DNA of 64,000 nucleotides from Sulfolobus islandicus Y.N.15.51 (GTDB lineage Archaea; Thermoproteota; Thermoprotei_A; Sulfolobales; Sulfolobaceae). Positions within the stretch are counted from its first letter, which is position 1; each line of letters begins with the position of its first letter. The translations under genes were made by a program, and so were the position numbers. Below, piece by piece: positions 8,161 through 18,075 of this stretch. The DNA is taken from NCBI RefSeq assembly GCF_000022485.1, contig NC_012623.1, positions 2,382,501 through 2,446,500 of the forward strand. Direction: 5' to 3'. Under the pieces are notes generated by a model. That model ran no database searches. It was given only the letters and a program-made list of their open reading frames with translations, and was not told where the DNA came from.

Positions 8161-9132
8161 ATGATGAGTTACAGTGAAGTAGAATATAAGGGCTTAAGTT
8201 ATTTAAAGAGAGGTAATATTGAAATCATTATCATAATATTAATTGAGCTGCTTGCAATACTAGTCACTTACGTCATGGAATATCTAGGCTTACCCACACC
8301 ACTACAGGACTTCCTAGTGTTATTACCTTCCTCAGCAATATCCACATTATTGATAATACTAACATATCTCGATATTCAGCGAGGTTTTTATACATTAGGA
8401 AAGGCAGAAGTAAATATTGGGATAGGAAATATAATATCGTCCTTGTTCCTAGTATTATCGATATTGGCAATAGTTGGAGTCGTGACGTATACATTGTCTT
8501 TAATATTTAACGGCATCACTAGTTCAATACTTAACCCAATACAGACATTAGTGGAGTTGTTTGCATTTATAACGTTTATAATGTTGGGATTTTCGTATAG
8601 GCTAATCGGTAATCACTATGGGAGTAATCACTTATCAATAGGAGGAATTGTTTTAATTTTAGGGGTTATCATATTCATCTTTAAACTAGAATATGGGGGA
8701 CTCTTGGCGTTTATAGGTTTAATCATTACGTATATAGGACTTGGTAACTTATCAGCCATGAAAAAGCTTGTTACTGCTCCACCTCCAACTCAAGCCTCTT
8801 CTACTCCTAGTGAAACTACTTCATCTACTAATGTTTCAAGCAGTTCTCCTACGCCTAATATTATTACACATGGTGGAATATTGAGAAGTAATGGAGAAGC
8901 GTTTGTTGCTGTCTCCTCTGATATTGAAGAGGAAATACTCAGTTCTATTATTCTAAATACAGATTACTCTACAAATGAGATCACACCAAAAAAGTTATCA
9001 AAAGGTTATAATTCCATAAAAATAAACTTCAACACTAATTTACAACAGCTTACCCTTGGAAACACTTATACAATTAGACTAATTTCAGCAAATGGAAGAA
9101 ATATTGATATTAATGTTGTTTTCCAACTCTAA
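8161..9132 (+). CDS. DUF973 family membrane protein
   Basis: 323 residues. The N-terminus GLSYLKRGN and about five to six hydrophobic segments between residues 20 and 200 match the Sulfolobales DUF973 family. A Ser/Thr/Pro-rich linker follows (PPPTQASSTPSETTSS region, about residues 215-240), then a C-terminal beta domain of about 85 residues with LNTDYSTNEITPKKLSKGYN and NTYTIRLISANGR. A homologous C-terminal piece, detached from any membrane part, lies at 25704-25919. The function of the family is unknown; the architecture suggests an anchored extracellular domain on a glycosylatable linker (inference). Confidence 0.7.
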   Translation: MMSYSEVEYKGLSYLKRGNIEIIIIILIELLAILVTYVMEYLGLPTPLQDFLVLLPSSAISTLLIILTYLDIQRGFYTLGKAEVNIGIGNIISSLFLVLSILAIVGVVTYTLSLIFNGITSSILNPIQTLVELFAFITFIMLGFSYRLIGNHYGSNHLSIGGIVLILGVIIFIFKLEYGGLLAFIGLIITYIGLGNLSAMKKLVTAPPPTQASSTPSETTSSTNVSSSSPTPNIITHGGILRSNGEAFVAVSSDIEEEILSSIILNTDYSTNEITPKKLSKGYNSIKINFNTNLQQLTLGNTYTIRLISANGRNIDINVVFQL

Positions 9133-9192
9133 TTACTTCTCCCACAATTCAACAATCTCTTTATTTGATAACACAAGCATCAGTCTTCGCAT
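9133..9192 (-). CDS. Possible 19-codon ORF with a perfect ribosome site
   Basis: ATG at 9192, stop at 9133-9135, product beginning MRRLMLVLSNKEIVELWEK. AGGAGG (9199-9204 on this strand) is six bases before the ATG, ideal for archaea. The frame stays open upstream for 15 more coding-like codons (LEADDIRRLN) back to a stop, so it could be the tail of a decayed gene. No family recognised. Confidence 0.25.
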   Translation of the reverse strand: MRRLMLVLSNKEIVELWEK

Positions 9193-9257
9193 ATTTAACC
9201 TCCTAATATCATCAGCTTCCAGTAAAGTATTTAACGCTTAATTACATAGATTTAATA

Positions 9258-10067
9258 ATGATAGATTTTCATTTTCATGCTCCCGTTAAAGAGTTTTTAG
9301 ATTTTTTGGGAGAATATGCTGAACCCGCTATTAAGTATTTTAATGCGAAAGTGGAAGTTAAGGGATTGAAGGAGACCTTAGATTATTACGAGTCTTTCGG
9401 GATAAAGAGATTTGTCGTATTACCTATAGATTCCATGACGTTTTTGGGCAGAAGAATTCCAAATCAAGTGGTTAACTTAGATGATAGGATTGTGAAATTT
9501 ATTTCAGTTGATCCACTAAAACCAAACGCTATTGAGGAACTAAAAAAGGCAATAAAGGAGTTTGAGCCAATAGGTGTTAAATTACACCCACAGCTGCAAG
9601 GTTTCAATCCTCTAGACGAAAGGGCATTAAAACTTTACGAGATAATTGATAGCCACGGGCTAGTTGTTGTTTTTCACACTGGTACATCTGGTATTGGGGC
9701 TGGTGTAAAATCGAGTATTAGATTAGATTATGGCAGACCAATTTACTTTGATGAAATAGCGGTGAGATATCATAACATGAAAATCGTATTAGCCCACTTC
9801 GGTTGGCCGTGGACTGAAGAGGCAATTGCAATTGCGTTACATAAGCCTAATATTTATTTAGATCTTTCAGGGTGGGCTCCGAGATACATTCCTCAAACGA
9901 TTTGGAATAATGCTAAAAGACTTAGTGATAAATTATTGTTTGGCTCAGATTTCCCTCTAATAAGGCCAGAACGTTGGATAGAGGAGTTCAAGAGTATAAA
10001 TTTAAGTCAAGATATCAAGGATAAAATATTGAAGCATAACGCTGAGAGGTTAATCAATAGGTGTTAG
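9258..10067 (+). CDS. Amidohydrolase-family metal-dependent hydrolase
   Basis: 269 residues. Metal-site motifs run in the order expected for the amidohydrolase_2 (ACMSD-like) TIM barrel: DFHFHAPVK at the N-terminus, GVKLHPQLQGF, VVFHTGTSGIG, VLAHFGWPW and LLFGSDFPLIRPE. It is a paralogue of the gene at 3096 with the same length and motif order. The family acts on small carboxylic acids or amides; the substrate is unknown. It is transcribed alone, facing the symporter gene convergently. Confidence 0.8.
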   Translation: MIDFHFHAPVKEFLDFLGEYAEPAIKYFNAKVEVKGLKETLDYYESFGIKRFVVLPIDSMTFLGRRIPNQVVNLDDRIVKFISVDPLKPNAIEELKKAIKEFEPIGVKLHPQLQGFNPLDERALKLYEIIDSHGLVVVFHTGTSGIGAGVKSSIRLDYGRPIYFDEIAVRYHNMKIVLAHFGWPWTEEAIAIALHKPNIYLDLSGWAPRYIPQTIWNNAKRLSDKLLFGSDFPLIRPERWIEEFKSINLSQDIKDKILKHNAERLINRC

Positions 10068-10108
10068 TTTTTAAATGATAACATAATTCGAATTTTTAAA
10101 AAAAGAAT

Positions 10109-11689
10109 TTAACCTATTTCTTCTGCTCTTATATTGCTTACTGGTCTCCATCCAACTCCGTAAGCTATTGCAGTCCCAATTAATCCTATGGCTAAGTTGA
10201 TAAGAGTTGATATTACTCCTATATACATTGGCCCTAAAGGTGTTAAGAAAGACGAGGTTTTAAGTGGACCAAAGTGATTAGCCAACAATGTTAGATATAT
10301 CCCGCTAAACATTCCTCCCACCCAACCTCCCACTAACGCATAACCATGGAGCTTATTAGTATAGAGTCCTAGAAACACTGAAGGTAAAGTTTGTAAAATA
10401 ATTATACCACCCAATAATTGTAACTGTATGGCATATGTTGATGGTGTAGCGAATACGAGAGCTAAGGCTAAAAATTTAAATGCAGTAGAAATCCATTTAG
10501 CTAATGCTGATTCTGTACTAGGAGACATATTGGGTTTAAACTCCTTTATGATGTTCCTAGTAAGTAAATTAGCTGCTCCAATTGCCATTATGGCTGCAGG
10601 AACTAGACCTCCTATGAAAATTCCCAATAATGCTATTCCAACAAACCAATCTGGCATTGAATACCCTATTAGAGCGGGAACAGTTACTGCACCAGAATGT
10701 GTTTTAGCGATAAAACTAATCACATTGGGATTGGCGTAGGCTAGGATGCCAAATAGAGCTATAATGGCTAATATGATCGAGTAGAAGGGTTGTAATGCTA
10801 GGGATAATTTAAGGGATTTCTTAGAATCTGAACTTACACTTGCATTCACGGCGTGAGGATATAGATAAAGGGCGAATGCGCTTCCAATAGCTAAAGAAAT
10901 ATAAGCAGTATGTGCAGCTAGGGTGTTAGGTAAATAGTTATAGAAAATTGGCTTATTAACATTATTTAATGCCAAATTAATCTGTGAACTTAATGTTTGA
11001 GCGTTATGAAATGCACCCGAAAATCCTCCAAAAGCTAGTGGGACATATATTGCAATACTTATTACTGTACCTAAAATTATGATATCCTTATATACTGCAG
11101 TTAACGCTGCACCCCTAAGACCACTCGTAAATACGAACGCTGCCAAGATTATAAAGGCTACCAAAAGGCTTAGATCACTTGCTAGTGAAATGTTACTAAC
11201 TCCTAAACCTAATAATAGGATAAGTAATGCTACTTGCATACCCACTATTTGTAACGCTATATAGGGCAATTCAGCAACCACTCCGGTAATTGCGACAAGT
11301 CCAGCTAGAATCTTGTTGTTAAATCTATCCTTAATAAAATCCGCTGCTGTAATATATCCCCTGTTTTTAGCAATTGTCCATAATCTGGGCATGAAGAGTA
11401 GGGCTATGAAAGGAGTGACTGCAGAATAGAAGGCTGCGAAAAATCCAACTGGACCACTCGCTAGAACTAGAGAGGGTACTGCAATAAACGTGTATGCAGT
11501 GTATAAATCAGCAGTTAGTAGAAACCACATTAAGTATGGCCCCAATCTTCTTCCTGCTAGTGCCCATTCATGAAGCTTTGATAGATCTCCTCTTCTCCAT
11601 CTGCTTCCGTAGAAACCTAAATATACAAAAATTACGAATAAAAATATAAACAGTACTATTGAAAGAATTGAGACATGTAACCCGTCCAT
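10109..11689 (-). CDS. Sodium:solute symporter (SSS family)
   Basis: 526 residues with about 13 hydrophobic helices. An early charged stretch YGSRWRRGDLSKLHEWALAGR is followed by LGPYLMWFLLTADLYTAYTF, typical of SSS carriers that take up organic acids, sugars or amino acids with sodium or protons. RNNIIKEFKPN-type cytoplasmic loops and the HAVNASVSSDSKKSLK loop fit the family. The gene directly follows a 63-residue DUF3311 gene, a common pairing. The substrate cannot be assigned. Confidence 0.85.
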   Translation of the reverse strand: MDGLHVSILSIVLFIFLFVIFVYLGFYGSRWRRGDLSKLHEWALAGRRLGPYLMWFLLTADLYTAYTFIAVPSLVLASGPVGFFAAFYSAVTPFIALLFMPRLWTIAKNRGYITAADFIKDRFNNKILAGLVAITGVVAELPYIALQIVGMQVALLILLLGLGVSNISLASDLSLLVAFIILAAFVFTSGLRGAALTAVYKDIIILGTVISIAIYVPLAFGGFSGAFHNAQTLSSQINLALNNVNKPIFYNYLPNTLAAHTAYISLAIGSAFALYLYPHAVNASVSSDSKKSLKLSLALQPFYSIILAIIALFGILAYANPNVISFIAKTHSGAVTVPALIGYSMPDWFVGIALLGIFIGGLVPAAIMAIGAANLLTRNIIKEFKPNMSPSTESALAKWISTAFKFLALALVFATPSTYAIQLQLLGGIIILQTLPSVFLGLYTNKLHGYALVGGWVGGMFSGIYLTLLANHFGPLKTSSFLTPLGPMYIGVISTLINLAIGLIGTAIAYGVGWRPVSNIRAEEIG

Positions 11690-11693
11690 GTTC

Positions 11694-11885
11694 TCAATCC
11701 CTTATAATCATGATAACTGCGTAGAATACAAGAGCCCCTATTGGCATTAGGATAATTTGATACCAATAAAATAACGGTAGTCCTAGGAGCGTTGGATCAT
11801 TTTTGGAATAAAATGGTAATAGAGAGTACAGTATTATGAAGAGTAGAGCTAAAATCCCTACTATCACATAAAATTTACCCGCCAT
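11694..11885 (-). CDS. DUF3311-type small membrane protein, symporter partner
   Basis: 63 residues with two hydrophobic helices (YVIVGILALLFIILYSLLPF and IILMPIGALVFYAVIMIIRD) separated by a short loop with PLFYWYQ. This is the layout of DUF3311 proteins, which are encoded immediately upstream of SSS symporters. The gap to the symporter start is four bases, so the two are co-transcribed. It is likely an accessory subunit. Confidence 0.75.
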   Translation of the reverse strand: MAGKFYVIVGILALLFIILYSLLPFYSKNDPTLLGLPLFYWYQIILMPIGALVFYAVIMIIRD

Positions 11886-12024
11886 TATGTAATAATGTAA
11901 AAATCCTTTTTTAAGCTTTACTTTATTAAATAGTCCAACTGTTAATTTTAAACTTAAAATGTAATATCAAAGACATAAGTAGAATAATATATAACAGAAG
12001 TTACAAGAGTTCAAGACATGTTAC

Positions 12025-12250
12025 CTATAGTCTGAAGTACTCCTTTACTGTCTCCCTTCCTTTATCTGCCATTCTCACGAATGTCCTTACACCATTCACA
12101 GTTAAACCCTTTTTAGTTATTACTAACCCTTCCTCTTACAAGATTTGCAAATGTATCAGTAAGGAACTTTTAGGTATTCGAGAGTACTCCAGTATCTCAG
12201 AGAACTTCATCTGACCGAAAGTGTACAAGGCTATTAACCATGAAAAGACT
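12025..12250 (-). pseudogene. Broken winged-helix transcriptional regulator
   Basis: Read on the minus strand, one frame gives WLIALYTFGQMKFSEILEYS, RIPKSSLLIHLQIL, an in-frame TAA, then EEGLVITKKG and FVRMADKGRETVKEYFRL before the terminal stop. The pattern is an ArsR/MarR-like winged helix with a helix-turn-helix and wing. A stop also precedes the visible N-terminus and no start codon is available. It diverges from the broken membrane-protein gene at 12349, which it may once have regulated. Confidence 0.7.
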
Positions 12251-12348
12251 CTTTACCTATATCGTAAAATGAACCCTTATAAATCCTAATCTAATAGGCT
12301 GGGGAATACTTTATATAGTATTCTTGAGGAATAATAAGAGCTTACATT

Positions 12349-13064
12349 ATGGAACCTGGATTTTTAAAAGAGATACCATTTACTAACGCAAAAATAATAT
12401 ATCAAAACTACGTTGCAGTGTGGTATTCCGATTTGGTAATACTATCGCTAAGTGCACTAGCTGTATCAATAGCGTTTATACTTTTTGTCAAACTGGAACT
12501 CTACCATATTTGCTAAGATACAGCAAATTAAAGGCGAGTATGTATGCACTTTCTATTTATCTGGGATTTTTAGTAATTGGATTAATAATAGAACTTCTAA
12601 TGACCGCTGTAATCCCATTTATTTTTTCAAACAACGGGACAGGGATAATTACAATCCTTCAGAAATTCCCACTTTAATTCCAATATTGATCTTGGGAAGC
12701 TTATTCTTTATATCATTCTCAACACTTTTGGCAATATTAACAATTAAATTTAAGGAAATGAGAATGCAAAATTTAATTAGCTTCATACCTCTAATATTAG
12801 GCTTTATCTTCTATTCTCTATTCACATCTTCAGAATATCCAAACATTTTGGACTACACGTCTCTATACTTATCGATGATGCTTCTATTATATTATGGATA
12901 TACTGGAAATACCACCAATAAACTTTCAGAATGCACGAGAAAGAGTATCTCTTGACGCTGTCATTTTATCTTCTGTATTATGGACTCTTATAATAACTAT
13001 AATAGATATCATTATGATAAGAAGGATATACTTCACCAACATAGAAGAGAGTAGACAACTCTAG
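12349..13064 (+). pseudogene. Frameshifted polytopic membrane protein
   Basis: An ATG at 12349 starts MEPGFLKEIPFTNAK and runs into a helix (LVILSLSALAVSIAFILFVK) before a stop. The protein continues in a second frame (LPYLLRYSKLKASMYALSIY), then a third from about 12650 (IPTLIPILILGSLFFISFS), then a fourth segment ending IDIIMIRRIYFTNIEESRQL. At least three frameshifts are needed. Reassembled it would be about 235 residues with roughly six helices, like an ABC-2-type permease, though I cannot fix the family. Its stop overlaps the convergent NifX-like gene. Confidence 0.7.
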
Positions 13065-13426
13065 TGGTAATGTTCCCCGTGACGCTCTCCATGTGTTGGT
13101 TGCGTAATTTCAAGTAATTCGTTTTTAATTAGCTTCTCCAAGGCAGTCTTAGCATCAAGACCCATTCCGAGATATGCCTTCACATTATACCTCTTTAAAA
13201 ACCTAAATCCTGGAGGACCCATTTCCGCTACAACAACTGCGTTAACACCTTTATCAATGGCGGATTTTAACATATGCACACCTCTGGCTGCAGTAGCATT
13301 TAATGCAGGATTCTCATATTCTTCTATTATTTTGTATTCGTTCCCATTTATTTCATAAATTTGAACAGCTAATCCTTCACTTGGTCCAGAAACATACCCA
13401 TTTGTAACTGCTATTGCAACTTTCAT
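13061..13426 (-). CDS. NifX/NifB-type dinitrogenase cofactor domain protein
   Basis: 121 residues. MKVAIAVTNGYVSGPSEG and the end of the fold with AVVVAEMGPPGFRFLKRYNVKAYLGMG match the small NifX/NafY-like domain that binds iron-molybdenum cofactor precursors. Such stand-alone proteins are common in archaea without nitrogen fixation and may bind other metal centres. The C-terminus is His-rich (THGERHGEHYH), suggesting metal binding. Its last bases overlap the end of the membrane pseudogene on the other strand. Confidence 0.75.
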   Translation of the reverse strand: MKVAIAVTNGYVSGPSEGLAVQIYEINGNEYKIIEEYENPALNATAARGVHMLKSAIDKGVNAVVVAEMGPPGFRFLKRYNVKAYLGMGLDAKTALEKLIKNELLEITQPTHGERHGEHYH

Positions 13427-13710
13427 ATATACAATTTTCCTCTTTTATAGCATATAAAGTTAATGTATGATTTATCCATTTCAGATGAGTTGCTGGATAT
13501 TTAGTATATCCGTGACGAAAGCATCTCAAAATAGATCTTAAGCTCGATACCTTAATTTTACCATAATAGCGCTACCTTCTCCATACCACATCCACCTCTA
13601 CTACAGATAGTATAGGAAATTTAGAACGACTTTAATTTAAAAGTTATATTTTAATGAGAATGAGTTAATTTTAAATAGGAGCTATTCCAAAGTTATATAT
13701 AGATGAGAAA

Positions 13711-14358
13711 ATGAGTGAGGGAAGAATTCCATTAATAGGAGAGAAATTCCCTGAAATGGAAGTAATAACTACACATGGTAAGATAAAGTTACCAGACGAC
13801 TACAAGGGGAGATGGTTCGTATTATTCAGTCATCCTGGTGACTTCACGCCAGTATGCACTACAGAGTTCTATTCATTTTCTAAGAAATACGAGGAATTCA
13901 AGAAGTTGAACACAGAGCTAATAGGACTTTCAGTTGACAGTAACATCTCTCATATTGAATGGGTGATGTGGATAGAGAAGAACCTAAAGGTTGAAGTTCC
14001 ATTCCCAATAATTGCGGATCCAATGGGTAATGTAGCTAAGAGGTTAGGAATGATTCACGCAGAATCCTCTACGGCTACAGTTAGGGCAGTATTCATAATT
14101 GACGATAAGGGAACTGTGAGATTAATACTATACTACCCTATGGAGATTGGAAGGAATATTGATGAGATTCTAAGGGCTATTAGAGCATTACAATTAGTTG
14201 ATAAAGCTGGAGTTGTAACACCAGCGAACTGGCCAAATAATGAACTAATAGGAGACAAGGTTATTAATCCAGCACCCAGAACTATAAAAGATGCCAAAAT
14301 GAGATTAGGTCAGCCCTTTGATTGGTGGTTCACTTATAAAGAAGTTAAAACGACATAA
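13711..14358 (+). CDS. bcp2: 1-Cys peroxiredoxin (Prx6-type, Bcp2-like)
   Basis: 215 residues, the length of archaeal Prx6-class enzymes. The peroxidatic Cys lies in [13 protein letters not shown] near residue 49, with the supporting Arg in [12 protein letters not shown]. No second Cys is present, so it is a 1-Cys enzyme, as described for S. solfataricus Bcp2. It reduces hydrogen peroxide and organic hydroperoxides in the cytoplasm. TTATATATAG lies about 20-30 bases upstream of the ATG, consistent with a leaderless transcript. It is monocistronic. Confidence 0.85.
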   Translation: MSEGRIPLIGEKFPEMEVITTHGKIKLPDDYKGRWFVLFSHPGDFTPVCTTEFYSFSKKYEEFKKLNTELIGLSVDSNISHIEWVMWIEKNLKVEVPFPIIADPMGNVAKRLGMIHAESSTATVRAVFIIDDKGTVRLILYYPMEIGRNIDEILRAIRALQLVDKAGVVTPANWPNNELIGDKVINPAPRTIKDAKMRLGQPFDWWFTYKEVKTT

Positions 14359-14379
14359 TATGAATTAATCTTTTTTAAA

Positions 14380-15894
14380 TTATTTTTTCATTCTTTCAAA
14401 CATATTAGCTATTTTAAGTATCTTGTCCTCTTCAAAGTAGCTTCCTACTATCATTAACCCAACTGGTAAACCATTCGAATATCCCACAGGTACATTCATA
14501 GCAGGGTGTCCAGTAACGTCATAAGGAGCGGTATTATTTATCATTCCTAATGCCATTATGAAATACTCATCAAAACTTGGTTCACTCCTATACCTCATGG
14601 CTTTCATAGGAGTTGTTGGCATTATGAGGGCATCATATTTCCTTAATGCTTCATCATAAGCTTCCTTTAACATTATTGATAGATTTCTAGCCTTAGCATA
14701 ATACCTATTATTATATTTCCTTATCATGAAATAACCTAGCATTAATACGCCCTTTACAGTATTAGGAAGATCTCTAGCTTTGGATTTTAAGGAGTTCCCA
14801 AACAAATCGGCAATTTGGGTCTCAAATAAACCCTTCCTTCCCCATCCTAGCCCACTTCCCAATATCATAGTGGCTGTAGCACCCTCAATGCCAATGGGAG
14901 TCCATATATCCAATCCCATTCTATGAAGAGGTATGGAGACCTCTTCTACCTTAATCCCATAATCTTCTAACTTCTTAGCAGAATCCAACACCAACTCATC
15001 AACGTCCTTTTCCGAATTTGGCCAATTAAACCCTTCCTTAACTATACCTACTTTTATACCCTTTATCTCGCTATCAATAAGGTTCAAATAAGGTTTAACC
15101 GGAGGTTGAGGTAAACTATCTGGCTGTCTTGGATCTAATCCGTCTCTTCCCGCTATTACCTCCAAAAGTAATGCTATATCCTTTACTGTATTAGCCATAG
15201 GTCCCAGGTGATCTAATGTGGGCTCGATAGAGAAAGCACCAGTATATGGAACTAGTCCATAAGTCGGTTTTAGTCCATATATCCCAACCCACGAACTGGG
15301 AATTCTAATTGAACCTCCTTGATCTCCTCCAACAGCCATATCACAATAGCCAGAAGCTACTGCTACGGCACTACCGCTTGATGATCCTCCAGCCATATAT
15401 TCGGGATTTCTCGGATTTAGTACTGGCCAAGGATAAGACGTATGGCTACCTCCTGAGAAACATAGATCCTCACACGTAGTCTTAGCTACGATTTCTCCAG
15501 CCTCATCCAGAATCCTTGAAACTACAGTAGCATCCATATTCGGGACAAAACCTTCTAACATTTTTGATCCGTTAAGCATAGGTATACCCGCTACCATCAC
15601 ATTGTCCTTAATGCAAATCCTTTTTCCCTTTAACTTACCCTCTTCCTTACCCTTTATTGAAGTTACCCACACTAAAGCACCATAAGGATTCTCCTCTTTC
15701 ACAGGTGATCGACCTAATGTTCTCTGATATTTAACTCTTGGAGTATAATCTGGTAAGGAGTCTAACCTCTCATAGGATTCTAACTGCAGTTTTACTAATG
15801 ACAAAAAGGATTTTAACTCCTCATCCTCTAGATCTAAATTAAATTGTCTAGAAATCTCTCTTAAATCCTCCAATGTGGGTAACTTAATTCCCAT
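14380..15894 (-). CDS. Amidase (amidase signature family)
   Basis: About 504 residues from ATG ([10 protein letters not shown]); a TTG five codons further upstream is possible. The amidase-signature Ser-cis-Ser-Lys triad is visible: the Lys in [10 protein letters not shown], and [14 protein letters not shown] followed by [13 protein letters not shown]. These enzymes hydrolyse amides to acids and ammonia. A GatA role is unlikely because no GatB/C genes are near and the N-terminal extension of about 80 residues resembles stand-alone amidases. It converges on the peroxiredoxin gene. Confidence 0.85.
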   Translation of the reverse strand: MGIKLPTLEDLREISRQFNLDLEDEELKSFLSLVKLQLESYERLDSLPDYTPRVKYQRTLGRSPVKEENPYGALVWVTSIKGKEEGKLKGKRICIKDNVMVAGIPMLNGSKMLEGFVPNMDATVVSRILDEAGEIVAKTTCEDLCFSGGSHTSYPWPVLNPRNPEYMAGGSSSGSAVAVASGYCDMAVGGDQGGSIRIPSSWVGIYGLKPTYGLVPYTGAFSIEPTLDHLGPMANTVKDIALLLEVIAGRDGLDPRQPDSLPQPPVKPYLNLIDSEIKGIKVGIVKEGFNWPNSEKDVDELVLDSAKKLEDYGIKVEEVSIPLHRMGLDIWTPIGIEGATATMILGSGLGWGRKGLFETQIADLFGNSLKSKARDLPNTVKGVLMLGYFMIRKYNNRYYAKARNLSIMLKEAYDEALRKYDALIMPTTPMKAMRYRSEPSFDEYFIMALGMINNTAPYDVTGHPAMNVPVGYSNGLPVGLMIVGSYFEEDKILKIANMFERMKK

Positions 15895-16007
15895 AAAATA
15901 TTTTAGCAATGCAATCTTATAAACAAAAGTTTTAAAAGTGGCATTACATGCCTCGCCTCTAACAGATCTGAGTTTGTAACCGTGTGAAGAAAAAGATTAT
16001 AGATGTT

Positions 16008-16093
16008 AAGTTTGTTAAATTTTGCTTAAATTCAAAATCAAGCGTTGATTTAAAAGTAAGTTTTACATTGGCTTTGATAAAAACTGAATCAAT
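16008..16093 (+). repeat. Dispersed ~85-bp repeat, copy 1
   Basis: Starts GTTAAATTTTGCTTAAATTC and includes AAATCAAGCGTTGATTT, a perfect 7-bp inverted repeat around GCG, then CTTTGATAAAAACTGAA. A diverged copy in the same orientation lies at 31024-31109. Both are intergenic. It could be a fragment of a miniature transposable element or a shared regulatory tract. Confidence 0.6.
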
Positions 16094-16136
16094 CAAAAAT
16101 GGGATTATCCATTACGTCACAAGAATTTCCACCTCT

Positions 16137-17000
16137 CTAATCAACTTTGTATTTGAACATTAATATTGATGGGATTATTACTAAAAGGGAGAGTAAGAAT
16201 ACGGTAGCTGGGGATATGTTTACCCAAATATAGAGAGCAATTATTGGAGAAGATATTGATAGTAATGTAGATACAGAATCAATTAACGACATGGATAAAT
16301 TAGCTGTTTTCGTCTTAGAGATTACGCTGACCTCTGGCACGTTATCCATTGCTATAAATAATGTTCCAACCCAGTTTATCAATATAAAGATCACGGGAGA
16401 TTTTACAAAGTAAAGTAAGGCATACGTTACAGCGGCTAGAATTCTTGTCATTACTAACGTAGTCACGTTACCCAATCTGTCTGAAATGAACTTTGATAGA
16501 GATGAGGCTAAACTTATGGCTATAGTCTCGGTACTAAGCATTATTCCCAACTCCAGTAGACTTCCCTTTATTATCTCTGTAAAATAGAGCGGAATGTACA
16601 AAAAACTTGTTCCAAAAATAAACCTGTTCACAGCTAACAGCAAGGGCAAGATTAATCCACTTCTATCTTCTCTCATCAATTTAGAATACTCCTTAAATGG
16701 AATATGAGAAGTAGTAGTTATAGGTTTTTCCTCAGTTAGTGGTACAATAGACTTTATTATAAATAGGATTAGAATTACAATTATTATAAAGATAAATGCT
16801 ACAACGAAATCAATTGTATAACTCTCTTGGGCAATAAAACCAGAAATTAAAGGTAATACTATAGAAAATAAAGGCGTTATTGTGAAATAGGTACTTAGCT
16901 CTTCTTTACTCATTCTCTTCCCAATTACAACTCTCATTAAAGGTACTCTTACATTAAAGCCTAAATATGCTAAAGAGACTGCAGCTAAAACTATACCTTA
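16137..17000 (-). pseudogene. MFS transporter truncated at its N-terminus by an IS
   Basis: The coding frame gives about nine hydrophobic helices in 266 residues from the first Met, but the homologous frame extends upstream as GIVLAAVSLAYLGFNVRVPL before it meets the IS-like end at 17001. A normal MFS protein of about 400 residues would need another helix or two there. The conserved loop after helix 2/3 reads VVIGKRMSKEE, and SKFISDRLGN marks the second half. The IS junction explains the loss of the start. The remnant may still be translated from the internal ATG at 16937. Confidence 0.65.
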
Positions 17001-17265
17001 GACCCCAAATTCATTTTACAAAAATAATTGCATGGCACAATTCTTTCTACCCCAGAAAATTTTGTAATTAGAGAAAAAGTTAAGGGAGATGTAGTCTGGT
17101 ATTACTTTAGGGGATAATACCCCACTCCATCTACCCCAAAATACGAGTGCAAATAGAGGAAAAATTATTTTCCATCATAAACTTCAAGGGAAGAAAGGCA
17201 GAAGAAGTCAAGAAAACACTTGTAACAGCAGCACTAACAAACGATTCCGTGGAAAACAAGACTAT
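17001..17265 (+). mobile_element. 5' remnant of an IS (same family as 33895-34428)
   Basis: GACCCCAAATTCATTTTACA at 17001 is nearly identical to GACCCCAAAATCATTTTACA at 33895 and marks the left end of the element. About 150 bp later a transposase N-terminus is readable: EEKLFSIINFKGRKAEEVKK, then TLVTAALTNDSVENK, parallel to the other remnant. The sequence then stops abruptly before the next coding frame. An ISH3-like DDE family is my best guess. The insertion cut the MFS gene on its left. Confidence 0.6.
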
Positions 17266-17270
17266 ATGTT

Positions 17271-17586
17271 GTGGTCGTTTTTGGGCTGCTCACGAATAAC
17301 TTACTCTTATTGAGTACAATAGCGTTAGCCTTAGCAATAGTTTTAATTACTATAGTTCTAACGTCGTACTCCTATTTAAACGCCAGAATAACACCAGAAC
17401 GAGTTGAAATAGGTAAGTGGAAGATACACATAGACCAAGTAAGGGAGATAAGAGTATTAAGGAGTAATGGACCTATAGCTGACTTGATTATAGTTTACGT
17501 AAGGAGGAGAAAGGACTATCGAGGAAGTGAAAAACTGGAAAGAAGTCCTAGAGATGTTCCAAAGATATAAGGAAAATATGGTCTGA
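17271..17586 (+). pseudogene. Small membrane protein gene with a frameshift
   Basis: The frame starts next to the IS remnant with a strong hydrophobic helix (LLLLSTIALALAIVLITIVL), then YLNARITPERVEIGKWKIHI. At about 17515 the proper frame is lost; the continuation TIEEVKNWKEVLEMFQRYKE is in another frame and ends at TGA 17584-17586. The upstream boundary is the IS end, so the start may also be artificial. Family unknown. Confidence 0.5.
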
Positions 17587-17639
17587 AGTACAAGGGATTG
17601 CTAAAACATTAACCACAACCCTCAACTGCAGAGCTTAGA

Positions 17640-17837
17640 GGTACTCCCGATTGATAACTAAACCTATACACCTAGGCTTAGCGCTCAAATCTTCCCTCCT
17701 CAACCACTTGTAAATGGTGAAGATGGAACATCATACTTCTTCGCCGCATCCTTTATACTCATCCCATTCCTCACGTCATTTACAGCGTTAATTCTCCTCT
17801 CTTCCTCCTGATTCTTGTTAAGCCTTATTCCATGCAT
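17640..17837 (-). pseudogene. Helix-turn-helix transposase/recombinase N-terminal fragment
   Basis: From ATG at 17837: MHGIRLNKNQEEERRINAVN, then DVRNGMSIKDAAKKYDV, a frameshift, and TIYKWLRREDLSAKPR. The S-IKDAAKKY-V...TIYKWL pattern is the Psq/IS630-type helix-turn-helix that opens many transposases. The catalytic part is absent. From here to the lactate permease (17838-18075) I see only AT-rich sequence and a promoter region. Confidence 0.5.
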
Positions 17838-18075
17838 GCTGGATTTAGGCATAATAAGTTAGTATTACTCATTAAATATAAATCTTGCCCTTTAAAGTCT
17901 GATTAAGTATAAGTTAATATTTGAACGTTATTCGTAAACTTTTATAGTCTTTTTTAAATATTTTCATGAAGAGATGACGAGGTGCAATAAATTTTGTAAT
18001 TATTTTTTGAGAATTTTTAACCATTTATCAAAAGTAAGCTTATAAAGTTAGAGATATATTCCATATCAGAGAAGT

